A stretch of 64,000 nucleotides of DNA, taken from assembly GCA_026119935.1 (NCBI GenBank), contig JALRMH010000001.1, forward strand, positions 2,232,001 through 2,296,000. Direction: 5' to 3'. This document shows, piece by piece, positions 46,382 through 55,834 of the stretch. The notes beneath the pieces are model-generated. The model was not told where the DNA came from. It worked only from the letters and a program-made list of their open reading frames with translations, and did not search any database. The position numbers and the translations under genes are program-made. Numbering within the stretch: the first letter of the stretch is position 1; every line of letters starts with the position of its first letter. The stretch is from Endothia cerciana (Eukaryota > Ascomycota > Sordariomycetes > Diaporthales > Cryphonectriaceae).

Positions 46382-46836
46382 CATCGACAAGTGGGGACTC
46401 GCAGACGTATTTAGCAACGAGCCGAGTCAAGCCAGGCGCGCGCAGCCTGCCCAGCACAGCACAGCACAGCACAGCACAGAGAGACGCAACAGGCAGCGAG
46501 CGGACAGGCGGTGGCTGGACGTCCTGAAGGTTGAACTATTCTTGTGTGTTGTTGCGGAAGGGGATCCCAGCATGTCCAGGAGGACAGAGGGGTTTATGTG
46601 GGCGGGGGTAGTCCTGCTACAGTAGGCCTGGACCCTAAACCTCCCAGCAGGTAAACCCCCCTGGGGTTCTACCGTGCTGCTATGGTATGTACGGACGTAC
46701 ACCCCGAGGTACAGAATCCGTACTACATAGTACATATCATGGGATGGTATCTCTTCCCAACGACACACTCGCGTCTTCGTGATCCCGCGGCGGATGCCAT
46801 TGGGTGCTCCTGACGCGATCTATTTTGATTTGTTTA

Positions 46837-46837
<1 letters not shown>

Positions 46838-46883
<46 letters not shown>

Positions 46884-46894
46884 GTCTCTCTCTC
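46838..46894. repeat. CT dinucleotide microsatellite
   Basis: Over 25 CT units, interrupted twice by CTGT. Confidence 0.95.
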
Positions 46895-47806
46895 ATGGCC
46901 GGCCTACAACCGGCGACCGGCGACCGGCGCACCACCATCTTTCCCGAATTAGAATCGATGGTCGGCCCACTCGAGCGGCCCCATCTGGGCCATGGCTTCG
47001 AAGGAGCACCCATTTAGTTCCATCGCGCGACTAAGCGCGGCACGCCCCAACGACTGGCGACGCTGCTGAACCTGGTCGTAAGCGCCACTACAGTGTTATG
47101 CACCGCGGCACAGCCGTCCACGCCCGCTGACAGCCTCGCTCCCAGGGTACCCACGCCTGGAGCTCTCGTACCTGGGACCGTGCCTCTCTCCCGCGCGAGC
47201 TTCAGGATCGCCGGTCACAGCTTGATGAGCCCAAACCACCATGGCGAGGGGCCCCAACGGCGGGTCCGTCCCGCGCCAGTCCGGCTGATCGACGCTGGTG
47301 GGGTGCCCTGTTTTCCTCGAGGGCACGCTGATGGTAGGGCCTCGATTTCGATCCTGCCAGGGTCCCGTCCCGTCCTGTCTGTTGGCCGCCAGGAATCCTC
47401 TTCTGATGGGTGACCATAGGGCGACCTTCGGACCGTCAGGTCCCAAAGGGCCTGAGCCGGTATCCTTTGACGTCCCCTTCCCCCCTTCTTCCATCCCCCC
47501 CCCCCTCCTCCTGCCAGCTGTCCAGGACGACCCAAAGGGCTCACAACATCAGATAGTGGCCTCGCTAAAGGCCGGCTAGCCCTCATGTGAGTCTTGTAAG
47601 GCTGCATGGCCCCCCCCTCGACCTCCCTCTGCCGGTCTATCTCTTCACTTTTATTGCTCCTGTCTTGTTTCTTGTCCTGTCTCCTACTTTATGTCTCGCC
47701 TTCCTTCCGTTCGCTCTCGAACGCTCGTCCGTGCTGATCATCATCCGTGACCACGGTTGATCGACGTCTGCTCGCATCTGTCCCCACCCCAGACGATGTA
47801 GCCTCG

Positions 47807-48946
47807 ATGCATTCACGTAATCATCTTCTTGCCCTTCTGCTTTTCATTTGCACATATTCCCTGCCTTTGGTACTTGCAGCAGAGACTAGAGATATCGGCT
47901 CGACCGCCACGGGTGTGAAAGACCTCCAGGGCGGTGTCACTCGACGACGCCACCGCCCCGGCTCGCTCCTCGGACATTCGCGTCGGACGTCTTCAGAGAC
48001 GTGCCCGACCAACTATTTTCAGTGCGGCAACGGTCTGCCGAGCAACTTCTGCTGCCAGACAGGCGATTCCTGTAATGCCCTGGCCGACAACACAACCGTG
48101 CTCTGCTGTCCGGCCGGCCAGGACTGCTCCTCGATCGAGCCCATAACATGCAGCATATCTGAGTTCAACGCTACGGCATTCCCCTCGACAGTGATCCACA
48201 CAACAAACCTGACGGGGGAGCTGCCGACCTGTGGAGACGGATGTTGTCCATTCGGCTATACCTGCAGTGGAGGCTCGACCTGTACTCTCACGCAGAGCAC
48301 CGCGCTGGAAACGGCTACGTCGTCCCTCTCACCTACGAGCAGGATGACCATCGCCGTTGCGACTGCCACCAGCACCAGACTAGTCGTAGCCACAGAGACC
48401 ACACAGCCCACGTCAGCGCCTACCTCTGACGCCTCATCATCAGGCTCCTCGGACGACAACCATCGGACAATCGAGATCGCGGCCGGATCGGCAGCTGCCG
48501 GCGTCGCATGTATAGGAGGAATAGTCGCATTTGCATTGGTCAGGAGGAGACGGTCAGCACGCGCCGCAAGCACCGCAGAATCAACTAGGAAACTTGGCAT
48601 ACAGAGCAGGTCAACGAGGACGACGCTGCCCCCCTTCCAGAGCAGGTCCACGGGGGCACTTCCTGCCCGGAGCATCTCTGCCTCCGAGCACTCGCCCCCG
48701 CCGCCTCCATTACCCCCTAAGGAATACTACCAACCACCCAAGAGGAAGCGGAAGTCACTGCTTAGCTGGGTCCCATCGATCGTGAATCGCACGCCGGTAG
48801 AGTTACCAGCAACACCGGTATCATTCAGTCATTGGGGTCACCCTGAGCGCCCTGAAAGGGCTTATCGGCCCTATCCCCGAAAATCTCTACAACATATGCA
48901 TGAGTTGGAGGCAGATGGGAGATGGTTGCCTCACGAGGGCTCATAA
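47807..48946 (+). CDS. Cys-rich single-pass membrane protein
   Basis: 379 aa in one exon, starting MHSRNHLLALLLFICTY, a signal peptide. The ectodomain has paired-Cys, granulin-like motifs (CGNGLPSNFCCQTGDSC, CCPAGQDCSS, CGDGCCPFGYTCSGGSTC), then a Ser/Thr-rich stalk. A transmembrane helix follows (AAAGVACIGGIVAFALV, about residues 246-262) with a stop-transfer RRRR. The cytosolic tail is Pro-rich (SPPPPPLPPKEYY) and basic. The architecture resembles fungal surface or wall-sensing proteins, but I do not assign a named family. An in-frame ATG 60 nt upstream would hide the signal peptide, so 47807 is chosen. Confidence 0.8.
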   Translation: MHSRNHLLALLLFICTYSLPLVLAAETRDIGSTATGVKDLQGGVTRRRHRPGSLLGHSRRTSSETCPTNYFQCGNGLPSNFCCQTGDSCNALADNTTVLCCPAGQDCSSIEPITCSISEFNATAFPSTVIHTTNLTGELPTCGDGCCPFGYTCSGGSTCTLTQSTALETATSSLSPTSRMTIAVATATSTRLVVATETTQPTSAPTSDASSSGSSDDNHRTIEIAAGSAAAGVACIGGIVAFALVRRRRSARAASTAESTRKLGIQSRSTRTTLPPFQSRSTGALPARSISASEHSPPPPPLPPKEYYQPPKRKRKSLLSWVPSIVNRTPVELPATPVSFSHWGHPERPERAYRPYPRKSLQHMHELEADGRWLPHEGS

Positions 48947-49342
48947 TGAGGACTAGCTTCCTGTGGTGGTGGGCTCTAGAGAGGAGGTCTCACTAATATC
49001 AATTATTCATTGTTCATTTTGTTGAGTTTCATACGGCGCCTGTCCATCTGTGTGTTCGAGGTATTTCCTGCCTATGATACCTGAACCTGTCTTATGTTGC
49101 TTTGTCTGCTTGAGATCTCGCGGATTCTGCGGCCTTCCTAGAACCCCTTTACGGGCCTTTACGACGCAGCCTGGCTTTGAGGGTATCTATAGCGAACGCT
49201 CTCACAAATTGAGGAAGATGGCCCTTGAAGAAGCCCAGCCATCAGTTCGGTCCCGTTTGGGTGTCGTCAACATCAACATCCACCAATATCGCCAACCATG
49301 TGCGGGCGCGGGCTTCCCGGAGTTCTCCGCCCCCTGCTCGAA
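48947..49342. other. Short intergenic region
   Basis: About 400 nt between two plus-strand membrane-protein genes. Nothing recognised. Confidence 0.5.
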
Positions 49343-51192
49343 ATGAGCAGGCAGCACCCATCAAGGCCTCGCAGATTCGTACGCGACATGGCGCACCTCT
49401 TCATCCCCTTTACCTTCGTAGCCCTCCTCCTCCTCCTTGGCGGCGCCCTCCTGATCACCTGGGGCAAGCTCTCGAACGCGGTGCTCGTGGGCTTCTGCGT
49501 CACGGCGGGCATCCTCATCGGCCTCTTCATCCTCTGCCACCTCGCCCTGTACTGCGCCTGGGCGGGAGACGCGACGGATGCAGAGAAGGGAGGCGAGGGC
49601 AGCTCGCTCGGGTCGGTAAGGGCGGTGCCCTTCGGGGGCCCCGTGAGGGTGCAGAGCCCGAGGTTCTGTGCGGATTGTCGGAGGAGGCTGGTGAGGCAGG
49701 GTGTGGCGGCCCCGCAGGGTTGTGGAGGGATCCGGCGAGAGGCAAGTCAATATACACCCTCTCCCCCACAGGCAGGCGGATCCTTCCCGGACTGCCACTC
49801 CCGGGCACCGAGGCTGACGTGGTGAAGACCCAGGCGCCGGTTGGAGATTTCCATGACGCCGGAGAGTTACATCTGCACCACCGATCCGGCCATGCTCCAC
49901 GACAGAGCCATCAAGCCCCGACAAGGGGAGACGCGAGGTGGCCATCCGCAATACGAAACCCCTCCATGGTCCCGCCGCCTCTTAACCTCTCTCGCATGCC
50001 CAGAGATCCTCAGCACGGCCTGTTCCCCCTCCAACTTCCCATCCACATACAGCGCGAGTCGGCCGTGGGACCGCCGGGGCTCCGCATAACCATACCACCT
50101 CGGCTTAGACAAGATCAGCCTCCTGCCGTGGTGGCGAGCAGGAGCCTCCCATCCGATCTCAACAACACCACCTCCGGACACGACGCACCGCCACAACGTG
50201 AGGCCGGAGGACCGGGAAGAACCCGTCGGGACACGCGGGAGCCAAGACGGCAATTCTCCGCATCTGCGCCCGCACCCCAGGGGCGACCCGTACCGCGCGT
50301 CACGGCCAAGGAAGGAGAGCTGCCTGTGCAACGGGCACAACAACCGGGGCCGATGGGCAGCCTCCGCCCCCCGAGGAAGAGAGCCCACGGTCCGCGCCCT
50401 CAGCCCCCCCGGGTGCCCACCAGCACAGAGGACATGCAGGCGTTCTCCGGGACTCCGCGGGAGCGGCCCGCGGAGATCGGACCTGCTACTCCGAGAGGGA
50501 GCAAAGAGACCGTGGCGCGGCAGCACAAAGATGATGTAGAGCGGACCCTGCCGGATTTTGAACCCGAGCCCGAGGGTACGCAGGCACACGTAGTGCTCAT
50601 CCAGGAGCCTGACCTGGTCGACCTGATCAGCCGGGGCATTCTGAGGTGGGAAGACACCTCAAGCGCGCCGGAATGGTCGGTACGAGACTCCATCGGGTCA
50701 TCACCGTCTTTCTGTCAGGGAGATGTCGGCGTGCAGCTCTGCGACAACGCGCGCGGGAGGGTGGTCGAGCTGCAGCGTTCGCCTGACTCGGTCCGGAGGA
50801 GCGGGAGCCACCGGGTCCAGATCATCGGTCCGGGGTCAGCGGGCATCTCGGGGGACAGTGGATACGGCACGGCGTCCTCTCTGCCGCAGTCGGCGGAGCT
50901 CCCGGGCCCCTCGGATGGAAGGCAGGGTGCCCGGGAGATGGGTGCGCCCCACAAGCGTCCGAACTTCTCCTTCTTGAGACGGAGCTCCTGTTCCTCCTCG
51001 GAAGGCTTACTGCGAAGCCGATCGGATGTCGCCCCAGACGACGTGGTCCAAGAAAGGACACTCCTCCGCCGGAGCTCGGCGCCAGGCCTGCGCAGTCAGC
51101 TCAGGAGCTCGTGGGTTGGTGTCCCCGATGTCAGTGATGATAGGGGCCAACGGTCGCCCTGGGCCGACTTAGACTGGAAGAGTCTGGGTTAG
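49343..51192 (+). CDS. Hypothetical membrane protein, two frames (intron or frameshift)
   Basis: The first frame (ATG at 49343, or 49388 for MAHLF) encodes two hydrophobic helices, FTFVALLLLLGGALLITW and AVLVGFCVTAGILIGLFILC, then a Cys-rich patch. It closes near 49825. A different frame, with good coding character from about 49810 to the stop at 51190-51192, encodes a basic/Pro/Ser-rich tail with a conserved-looking segment (VVLIQEPDLVDLISRGILRW) and Ser-rich repeats near the end. A GTAAGG donor at 49616 with an AG at 49811-49812 would join them in phase, but lacks a clear branch site. Expected size is near 550 aa. Family not recognised; the 5' join is unresolved. Confidence 0.55.
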
Positions 51193-51502
51193 CCCGGGGT
51201 ATTGGCGACGGTGAGGAGCATGGAAGATCGAAGTGAGGGTAGCAGTGTCTATATTTGAGTCGCTTGGAATGGCTCACGAGCCTGGATATCGATGTTTGCT
51301 TTCAGGCGGTTTTGATGGTGACCACCTGGAGGCGCAGTTGCAAGCGACAGGTCCTGACCACATCTCGCAGGACGCACAATCTAGAAAGCCCGAAGTCTCC
51401 GGAAAGCAGAGATTTTTGTTTTTGGATCCCATGTGGTATTGGATCCCCAACGCCTGGTCATGAATATGTCGATGCCGAGTTTCGCTTCACCCATGTAGAC
51501 CA
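51193..51502. other. Convergent intergenic region
   Basis: 310 nt between two convergent stops. Nothing recognised. Confidence 0.5.
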
Positions 51503-52171
51503 TCACAAGATCTCGTCATCATCTTGCGGTGGCGGTCCTGGCGCCGGTGCGGCTGCGCCTGAGCCACTCGCGCTTTCACCGGGAGCCGACCCTGTAGCCT
51601 CCTCCATCTCATCGTCCAGCTCATCAACCCAGTTTCCCTCACCGCTATCCCCCTCACCATCATCATCCGCCAGACCGGCGAATTTGTTCACGCCCGCATC
51701 CCTCTTCAGCGCGGACGCATTGATCTCGTCCCAGCCCTTCCTGCGGCCGTCCAGGTTCCGTGCCGACTCCTTGCTCCTGGCGACCTTGACTGCCGTCCTG
51801 TCCAGGATCTCCTCGGCGCGCTCGAGGCCCCGCTCGTGCCGCCTCCTCGCGCGCGAGCTCAGGACGGCCTTGCGGCCGCGTCTAGCCTTCTTGCTCACGC
51901 CGGCGTTCTGGTAGAGGCCCAGCACCGAGGGGCGCTGGTTGTGGGAGTCGGAGGGGGGCTGGACGTCCTTGAGGGACTTGTCGGTGTTGATGGAGGGGGA
52001 GGTGACGCGGCGGGCGGCACGGGAGTGGACGGAGGGGGCTTCGTCCGCGGCCTCGGGGTCAGCAACGAGAAGATTCTGTCGGGGAGGGTGGGGGGGGGGG
52101 AGGCCACAGAGAGATGCTCGTCCTGTTAGGGGCGGCTCACCTTTGGCCTTCTTGGTATGCGTCTTCGCCAT
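51503..52171 (-). CDS. alb1: Ribosome biogenesis protein Alb1
   Basis: Partner of the pre-60S export factor Arx1, shuttling between nucleus and cytoplasm. The 222-aa frame has the Alb1 marks MAKTHTKKAKG, APSVHSRAARRVTSPSINTD, KKARRGRKAVLSSRARRRHE, RGLERAEEILDRTAVKVARS and GRRKGWDEIN. It ends with an acidic tail. Residues about 12-30 come from DNA with a C-run and look non-homologous, which suggests an intron after KAK(G) starting GTGAGC. I found no acceptor that keeps phase, so I leave one exon. A homopolymer miscall elsewhere or a misplaced start could explain this. It is convergent with the membrane-protein gene and divergent from the methyltransferase. Confidence 0.85.
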   Translation of the reverse strand: MAKTHTKKAKGEPPLTGRASLCGLPPPHPPRQNLLVADPEAADEAPSVHSRAARRVTSPSINTDKSLKDVQPPSDSHNQRPSVLGLYQNAGVSKKARRGRKAVLSSRARRRHERGLERAEEILDRTAVKVARSKESARNLDGRRKGWDEINASALKRDAGVNKFAGLADDDGEGDSGEGNWVDELDDEMEEATGSAPGESASGSGAAAPAPGPPPQDDDEIL

Positions 52172-52525
52172 CTTGTCTGGTCCTGTGGTTTTGTTCTATG
52201 GAGGAAGTGATCCTCGTGAGAGAGTACGAGCAGCGACGGAAGTTCTTGCTTGTAATTGCTATCGCGATAAGAAATTTTGGCGAGGCTCAGACCCCCTGGC
52301 CCGGCCCTGGGGACTTGGGCCTGGGGACCCCGGGTCCTGCCGTGATGCACAGCAGCCAGCTGCAGGAACATTGGTCGCCCCTCACGGCCTCGACGAGGGG
52401 TCGTCGCCATCATCATCGTTTGATCTGGGTTGAACACTCTTCTGATTAGACACGCTGCATTCCTCAATATCATCGCTTCCGCAAAACTCTGTAGTTTCTT
52501 CTCTGATCCATCTGGCATCCAAGCA
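52172..52525. promoter_or_regulatory. Divergent promoter, Alb1 / methyltransferase
   Basis: 354 nt between opposite start codons. No specific element identified. Confidence 0.5.
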
Positions 52526-53464
52526 ATGTCCACTGCCACCAGCACCTCAACTTCAGGGCAATCAGGGTTCGGCTTCTCCCCTGATCAGGGTGTGGACTGG
52601 GCTCAGTATATGGCCTACCGCCCAGCCTATCCAGAATCCTTCTTCTCTCTCATCTATGATTATCACGGTCCCAAATCCAACGTGGCCTGGTCGACAGCCC
52701 ACGATGTCGGCGCCGGATGTGGTGTCGTCTCCTGGAGGCTGGCCTCGCGCCTCGACAGGGTGGTGGTGTCGGATCCGAACGACGGATACACTGCGCTCGC
52801 GCGGAGGCTTATCGTAGAGGACTCGCACCTGCCAAAGAGCAGGTTCACCTTCCTCCAGGAGCGCGCCGAGCAGAGCAGCGTGGGTGATGGGACCGTCGAT
52901 CTTATCACCGCGTGCGAGATGATGCAGTATGTGGACCTCGGCGCGGCGGTCACGGAGTTTGGCAGGCAGCTCAAGCCCGGCGGGACTCTCGCGGTGAGCT
53001 TCTACGCCATCCCGCGCATCAAGGGGAACGAGCCCGCCGAGGAGGCGTGGGAGGCCATCTGGCGCGAGTTTGCGAGGAGAGCGACGGGGGAGCTCTTCGA
53101 CCGTGCGTTCAGGCTGGGCAATGCGGCCTATGACCCCCTTGCCCTGCCAGGAGATGCATGGAGGGACATCAGGAGGGTCTATATCAATTCTCCGGGGAGC
53201 CTTGGCCAGTGGATGCTGTCTGGAGACGACCGAATCGGCGAGAGCAGGGTCGGGGAGGGGGAGGAGAGGTCGTGGATCGATCACGACGACGGCTGGACCG
53301 CTTCTCATGACATTGTGTGGCTCAAAGCTCATGTCGCAACAATGGTGCCGCGCATTCCAGAATCAGAGATACAGCAGCTCTGGGACAAGCTAGAGTTAGC
53401 CCTCGACGGAGAGGAAGCCAGGCTCGAATTTCCGGTCGTGGTCATATTGGCAACGAAGGTCTAG
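52526..53464 (+). CDS. SAM-dependent class I methyltransferase
   Basis: 312 aa in one exon. The start at 52526 (MSTATSTSTSGQ) is the first ATG in frame. The protein begins WAQYMAYRPAYPESFFSLIY, typical of fungal Methyltransf_11 proteins related to trans-aconitate methyltransferase. Motif I for SAM binding is HDVGAGCGVVS. An acidic residue after the second strand appears in VVVSDPNDGY, motif II is near VDLITACEMMQYVD, and motif III near LKPGGTLAVSFY. The C-terminal half carries the cap seen in this group (WREFARRATGELFDRAF). The substrate cannot be inferred. No cluster genes are adjacent. Confidence 0.85.
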   Translation: MSTATSTSTSGQSGFGFSPDQGVDWAQYMAYRPAYPESFFSLIYDYHGPKSNVAWSTAHDVGAGCGVVSWRLASRLDRVVVSDPNDGYTALARRLIVEDSHLPKSRFTFLQERAEQSSVGDGTVDLITACEMMQYVDLGAAVTEFGRQLKPGGTLAVSFYAIPRIKGNEPAEEAWEAIWREFARRATGELFDRAFRLGNAAYDPLALPGDAWRDIRRVYINSPGSLGQWMLSGDDRIGESRVGEGEERSWIDHDDGWTASHDIVWLKAHVATMVPRIPESEIQQLWDKLELALDGEEARLEFPVVVILATKV

Positions 53465-54258
53465 TATCCGAGCCAAGCCTCGATGAGCCATACAAGAAAT
53501 CAGGCTCGATCTTCGAAAGTGGTGGTGGTTTGTGGTTTGGTGTTTTTTTTTTTTTGGGAGGAAAAATTCAAAATTCAAAAACCATCCGAGCTTGGCTGTC
53601 ACTAGACTCCGAACCCATCACCTGCGTATTTACATCTGGGACGGTTCGACATCTCGGAGTCGGGGCAGGGAAGCATGAGACCGTCGACAACGAATCACAA
53701 GCCGCAGCGCGATGGGAATGACGGGTAAGAAAGAAGAAAAAAAAAAGGAAAAGCAGAGAAAATACAAGCAGGCACATTAAGCCTTGGAATTGCATTGGGG
53801 GGCCCCTCGCAGCTGATCTCCACAGGTGGGGCAGAACAGTGTAAGATGGTTGGATCAAACCTAGACCAGGACAAGGATTGACCATAATCAGGCATCTCAC
53901 CTCAGAGGTCCGACATGAGGGACACCGTTGCATGACTGCCATGCTTGATACATAGTATATCTGCAACTCTTGTACATGGTAAGACAATATACTAGCCTCT
54001 ATAGAATAAATGACCAATATGGGTGCTCCCGGTAACTGAGCTTGCAGACAAAGTGAAGGAGTGGTGTCCAGCTCATCTCCAGCTCATCTCCCATCGTAGT
54101 ATCCGAGGGCGGCAGTTCGAAGTTCCGTAATGGTAATATTTTTTTAGTCAAGGCATTTCCTGATGTCCTGGGGCCTTATTGAATTGCAGGATTTATACCT
54201 GCACTGCTGAGGTACATAATGCACAGAAGCAAAAAAGAAGTGTAGACCATAAAGGAGC
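53465..54258. other. Intergenic between methyltransferase and tRNA gene
   Basis: No coding gene. T-runs and A-runs near 53545 and 53730 may relate to 3' processing of the methyltransferase transcript. Confidence 0.5.
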
Positions 54259-54263
54259 AAAAA
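54259..54263 (-). terminator. RNA polymerase III terminator (T5)
   Basis: Five T on the minus strand, 10 nt beyond the tRNA 3' end, the standard Pol III stop signal. It supports the tRNA gene being a live Pol III unit. Confidence 0.85.
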
Positions 54264-54273
54264 GAGCTGGTAA

Positions 54274-54404
54274 TAGCTACGATTGGTTTCGATCCAACGT
54301 CCTCCGGGTTATGAGCCCGGCGCCTATTAGGTTTGTTAGACATTGCGACGTCAAGACGTGCTGCGAACTGAAGTTGACTCACTCTTCCCCTGAGCTACGC
54401 AGCT
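54274..54404 (-). tRNA. Initiator tRNA-Met (CAT) with a 59-nt spliceosomal-type intron in the D-stem
   Basis: Carries the Met that starts translation. Without nt 54382-54324 the RNA is 72 nt including A73, the same length as yeast initiator tRNA. Stems: acceptor AGCTGCG/CGTAGCT (A1:T72, an initiator mark), D-stem GCTC/GAGC, anticodon CCGGG-CTCATAA-CCCGG (three consecutive G:C pairs, an initiator mark), T-arm GTTGG-ATCGAAA-CCAAT. The loop ATCGAAA in place of TTCRA is specific to eukaryotic initiators. Box A is TAGCTCAGGGG (54397-54387), box B GGATCGAAACC (54295-54285), anticodon at 54313-54311. The insertion splits the D-stem's 3' strand (GA|GC), a position unknown for tRNA-endonuclease introns, which lie at 37/38. 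The anticodon loop itself is uninterrupted. Confidence 0.9.
54324..54382 (-). other. mRNA-type (GT-AG) intron inside the initiator tRNA gene
   Basis: 59 nt, beginning GTGAGTCAAC and ending CCTAATAG, with a CTAAC branch site at 54339-54335 whose branch A lies 12 nt before the acceptor end. These are the same signals as the coding introns of this window: GTGAGT in the RPA3 and BBP genes; CTAAC in CCT2, the SET gene, GST and BBP. Exact removal turns a G.U-closed D-stem into four Watson-Crick pairs. One-nt ambiguity exists because the intron's first base equals the next exon's first base; only the GT-AG placement fits. Confidence 0.8.
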
Positions 54405-55834
54405 GCTGTGGTTGAAAGAAATTCAGCCATTCTTTGACTCATATCTTCGGGACAGAATTTTCATAATGTGTGTGGAGGTGGATCCATCTCTCGGGCCAAT
54501 ATGAGCAGCAGAGCGGGCGGACACTGCATCAGGCAAGTAAGTCAGCACGCTGAACAGTGCATCCTTTTGCTGTTCCATCTGTCCTGGATTGTCGGTGGAA
54601 GCTATCTATTATGTGTTCTGATTGTGTCCAAAATTCGGCATCACAGCTCACCAGTGAACAGAAGCCACTGCCAAGTGTGAACCCCTGATCCTTGGACTGC
54701 CGTCTGCAGATCGGTATCTGGCATGCACTCAACTTAAACCTATTCCTGATACCTGCCATTCACGTTCTGTAATAGGTGGGCTCTGTGTTGGAGACAGGGA
54801 CACCAGATCATGTTCAAAGTTGGGCGGGACTTTGAAGGAGAGCAAGAAAATGAACCGTCCAGAGGACGCCTGCTCCGGCCTAGTAGATTGATGGTAGGTT
54901 TATGCATGTAGTTTATGCAGGGAGCACGGTGCAGACATATCGGCTGTGTACATTCGAGAGACATCCTACTTCCCAGATGCGAGGCCGCCCTGAAGAGGTT
55001 GTCCATCCCGTGGTCCCCGACCTCCTCAAGGGGGACAACTCAAAAATGCAGCAGCCCAATCTGTCTTCTATGATGACCGGCAGTCTCCTTGCGTGAATGC
55101 TGGTGCAGGCATGTGAGATAACTACAGTTTAGGGATATCCATTAGTTCTGCGTCCGTTCCATAGCCGTCCTATTGGTGACTACTCGCATTGGAAGCATTG
55201 GCCTCCTGACTTCACATTGTTTCCTCAATTCTCCCGTGAGACGGCGGAAAACGATTATAAGGAAGATTCCTCCACAGAGGATTGATTCCCTTGGCAGTGG
55301 ATGACTGGCTTGGACACTCCATGACAATTAGTGGAGAAGTGGCAGGAGGGAGATCCGACAGGTTCCTCAGTGCACTTGCACATGCAATACTGCCCATGTT
55401 CGCCAGATCAACGAGAGAAGAGAAGACAGAAAGGGAAGTCATGACTTTGCTTCACTCTTTTTTCTTCTTTCTTTCCCCCCTTGCCCTTGCTTTCGGTGGC
55501 ACAGATCGCCTCTTGGATGCTCCTCGCTGTCGGTGTATAGAAGAACGGGGCTGCCGGCAATGGATGACGTCTCATTTGATGCCTCATCAGGACGGATACT
55601 GTTTTACGATTGCTGTGGGGAGAAAATGACATAGGGACGGCCCGTGGTCCAGGCGCCTCCAGCGGGTCGAGTTAGTGCTGTAGCAGAGCAGGGCGCGATC
55701 ATGATTTCTAAGCCTGCCTGGATTATCAAGCAGCCATCGGTGCACTTATAAGATAACGCCTGCTCGACGAATCGCGACATCTTTACCCACAAATAATGAC
55801 AGCAAGACTCAGAAGCATCAAACAGCATCTCAAC
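54405..55834. other. Intergenic upstream of GST and of the tRNA
   Basis: 1.4 kb with no supported gene. Short frames on both strands lack domain or codon signal. Confidence 0.5.

Larger units (their letters stand above)
45109..47806. other. 2.7-kb intergenic, repeat-rich
   Basis: No gene supported. Notable are an A-run (about 45620-45633), a CGCAGCA heptanucleotide array (about 46345-46381), a CAGCA pentanucleotide array (about 46451-46478), a CT array (about 46838-46894) and a C-run (about 47501-47512). Overlapping short frames near 47093-47607 sit on both strands and give no clear winner. The last 200 nt are pyrimidine-rich, consistent with the promoter of the next gene. Confidence 0.5.

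Noticed and set aside
54274..54404. tRNA-Met pseudogene disrupted by a random insertion
   Set aside because: All stems, the initiator-specific bases, both Pol III boxes and the T5 terminator are intact. The insertion has complete GT-AG intron signals whose excision improves the D-stem. Random insertion would not be expected to do this; still listed as the main alternative to test.
54274..54404. Ordinary 37/38 tRNA intron
   Set aside because: The anticodon loop CTCATAA is continuous and flanked by perfectly paired 5-bp arms; the extra 59 nt are in the D-arm.
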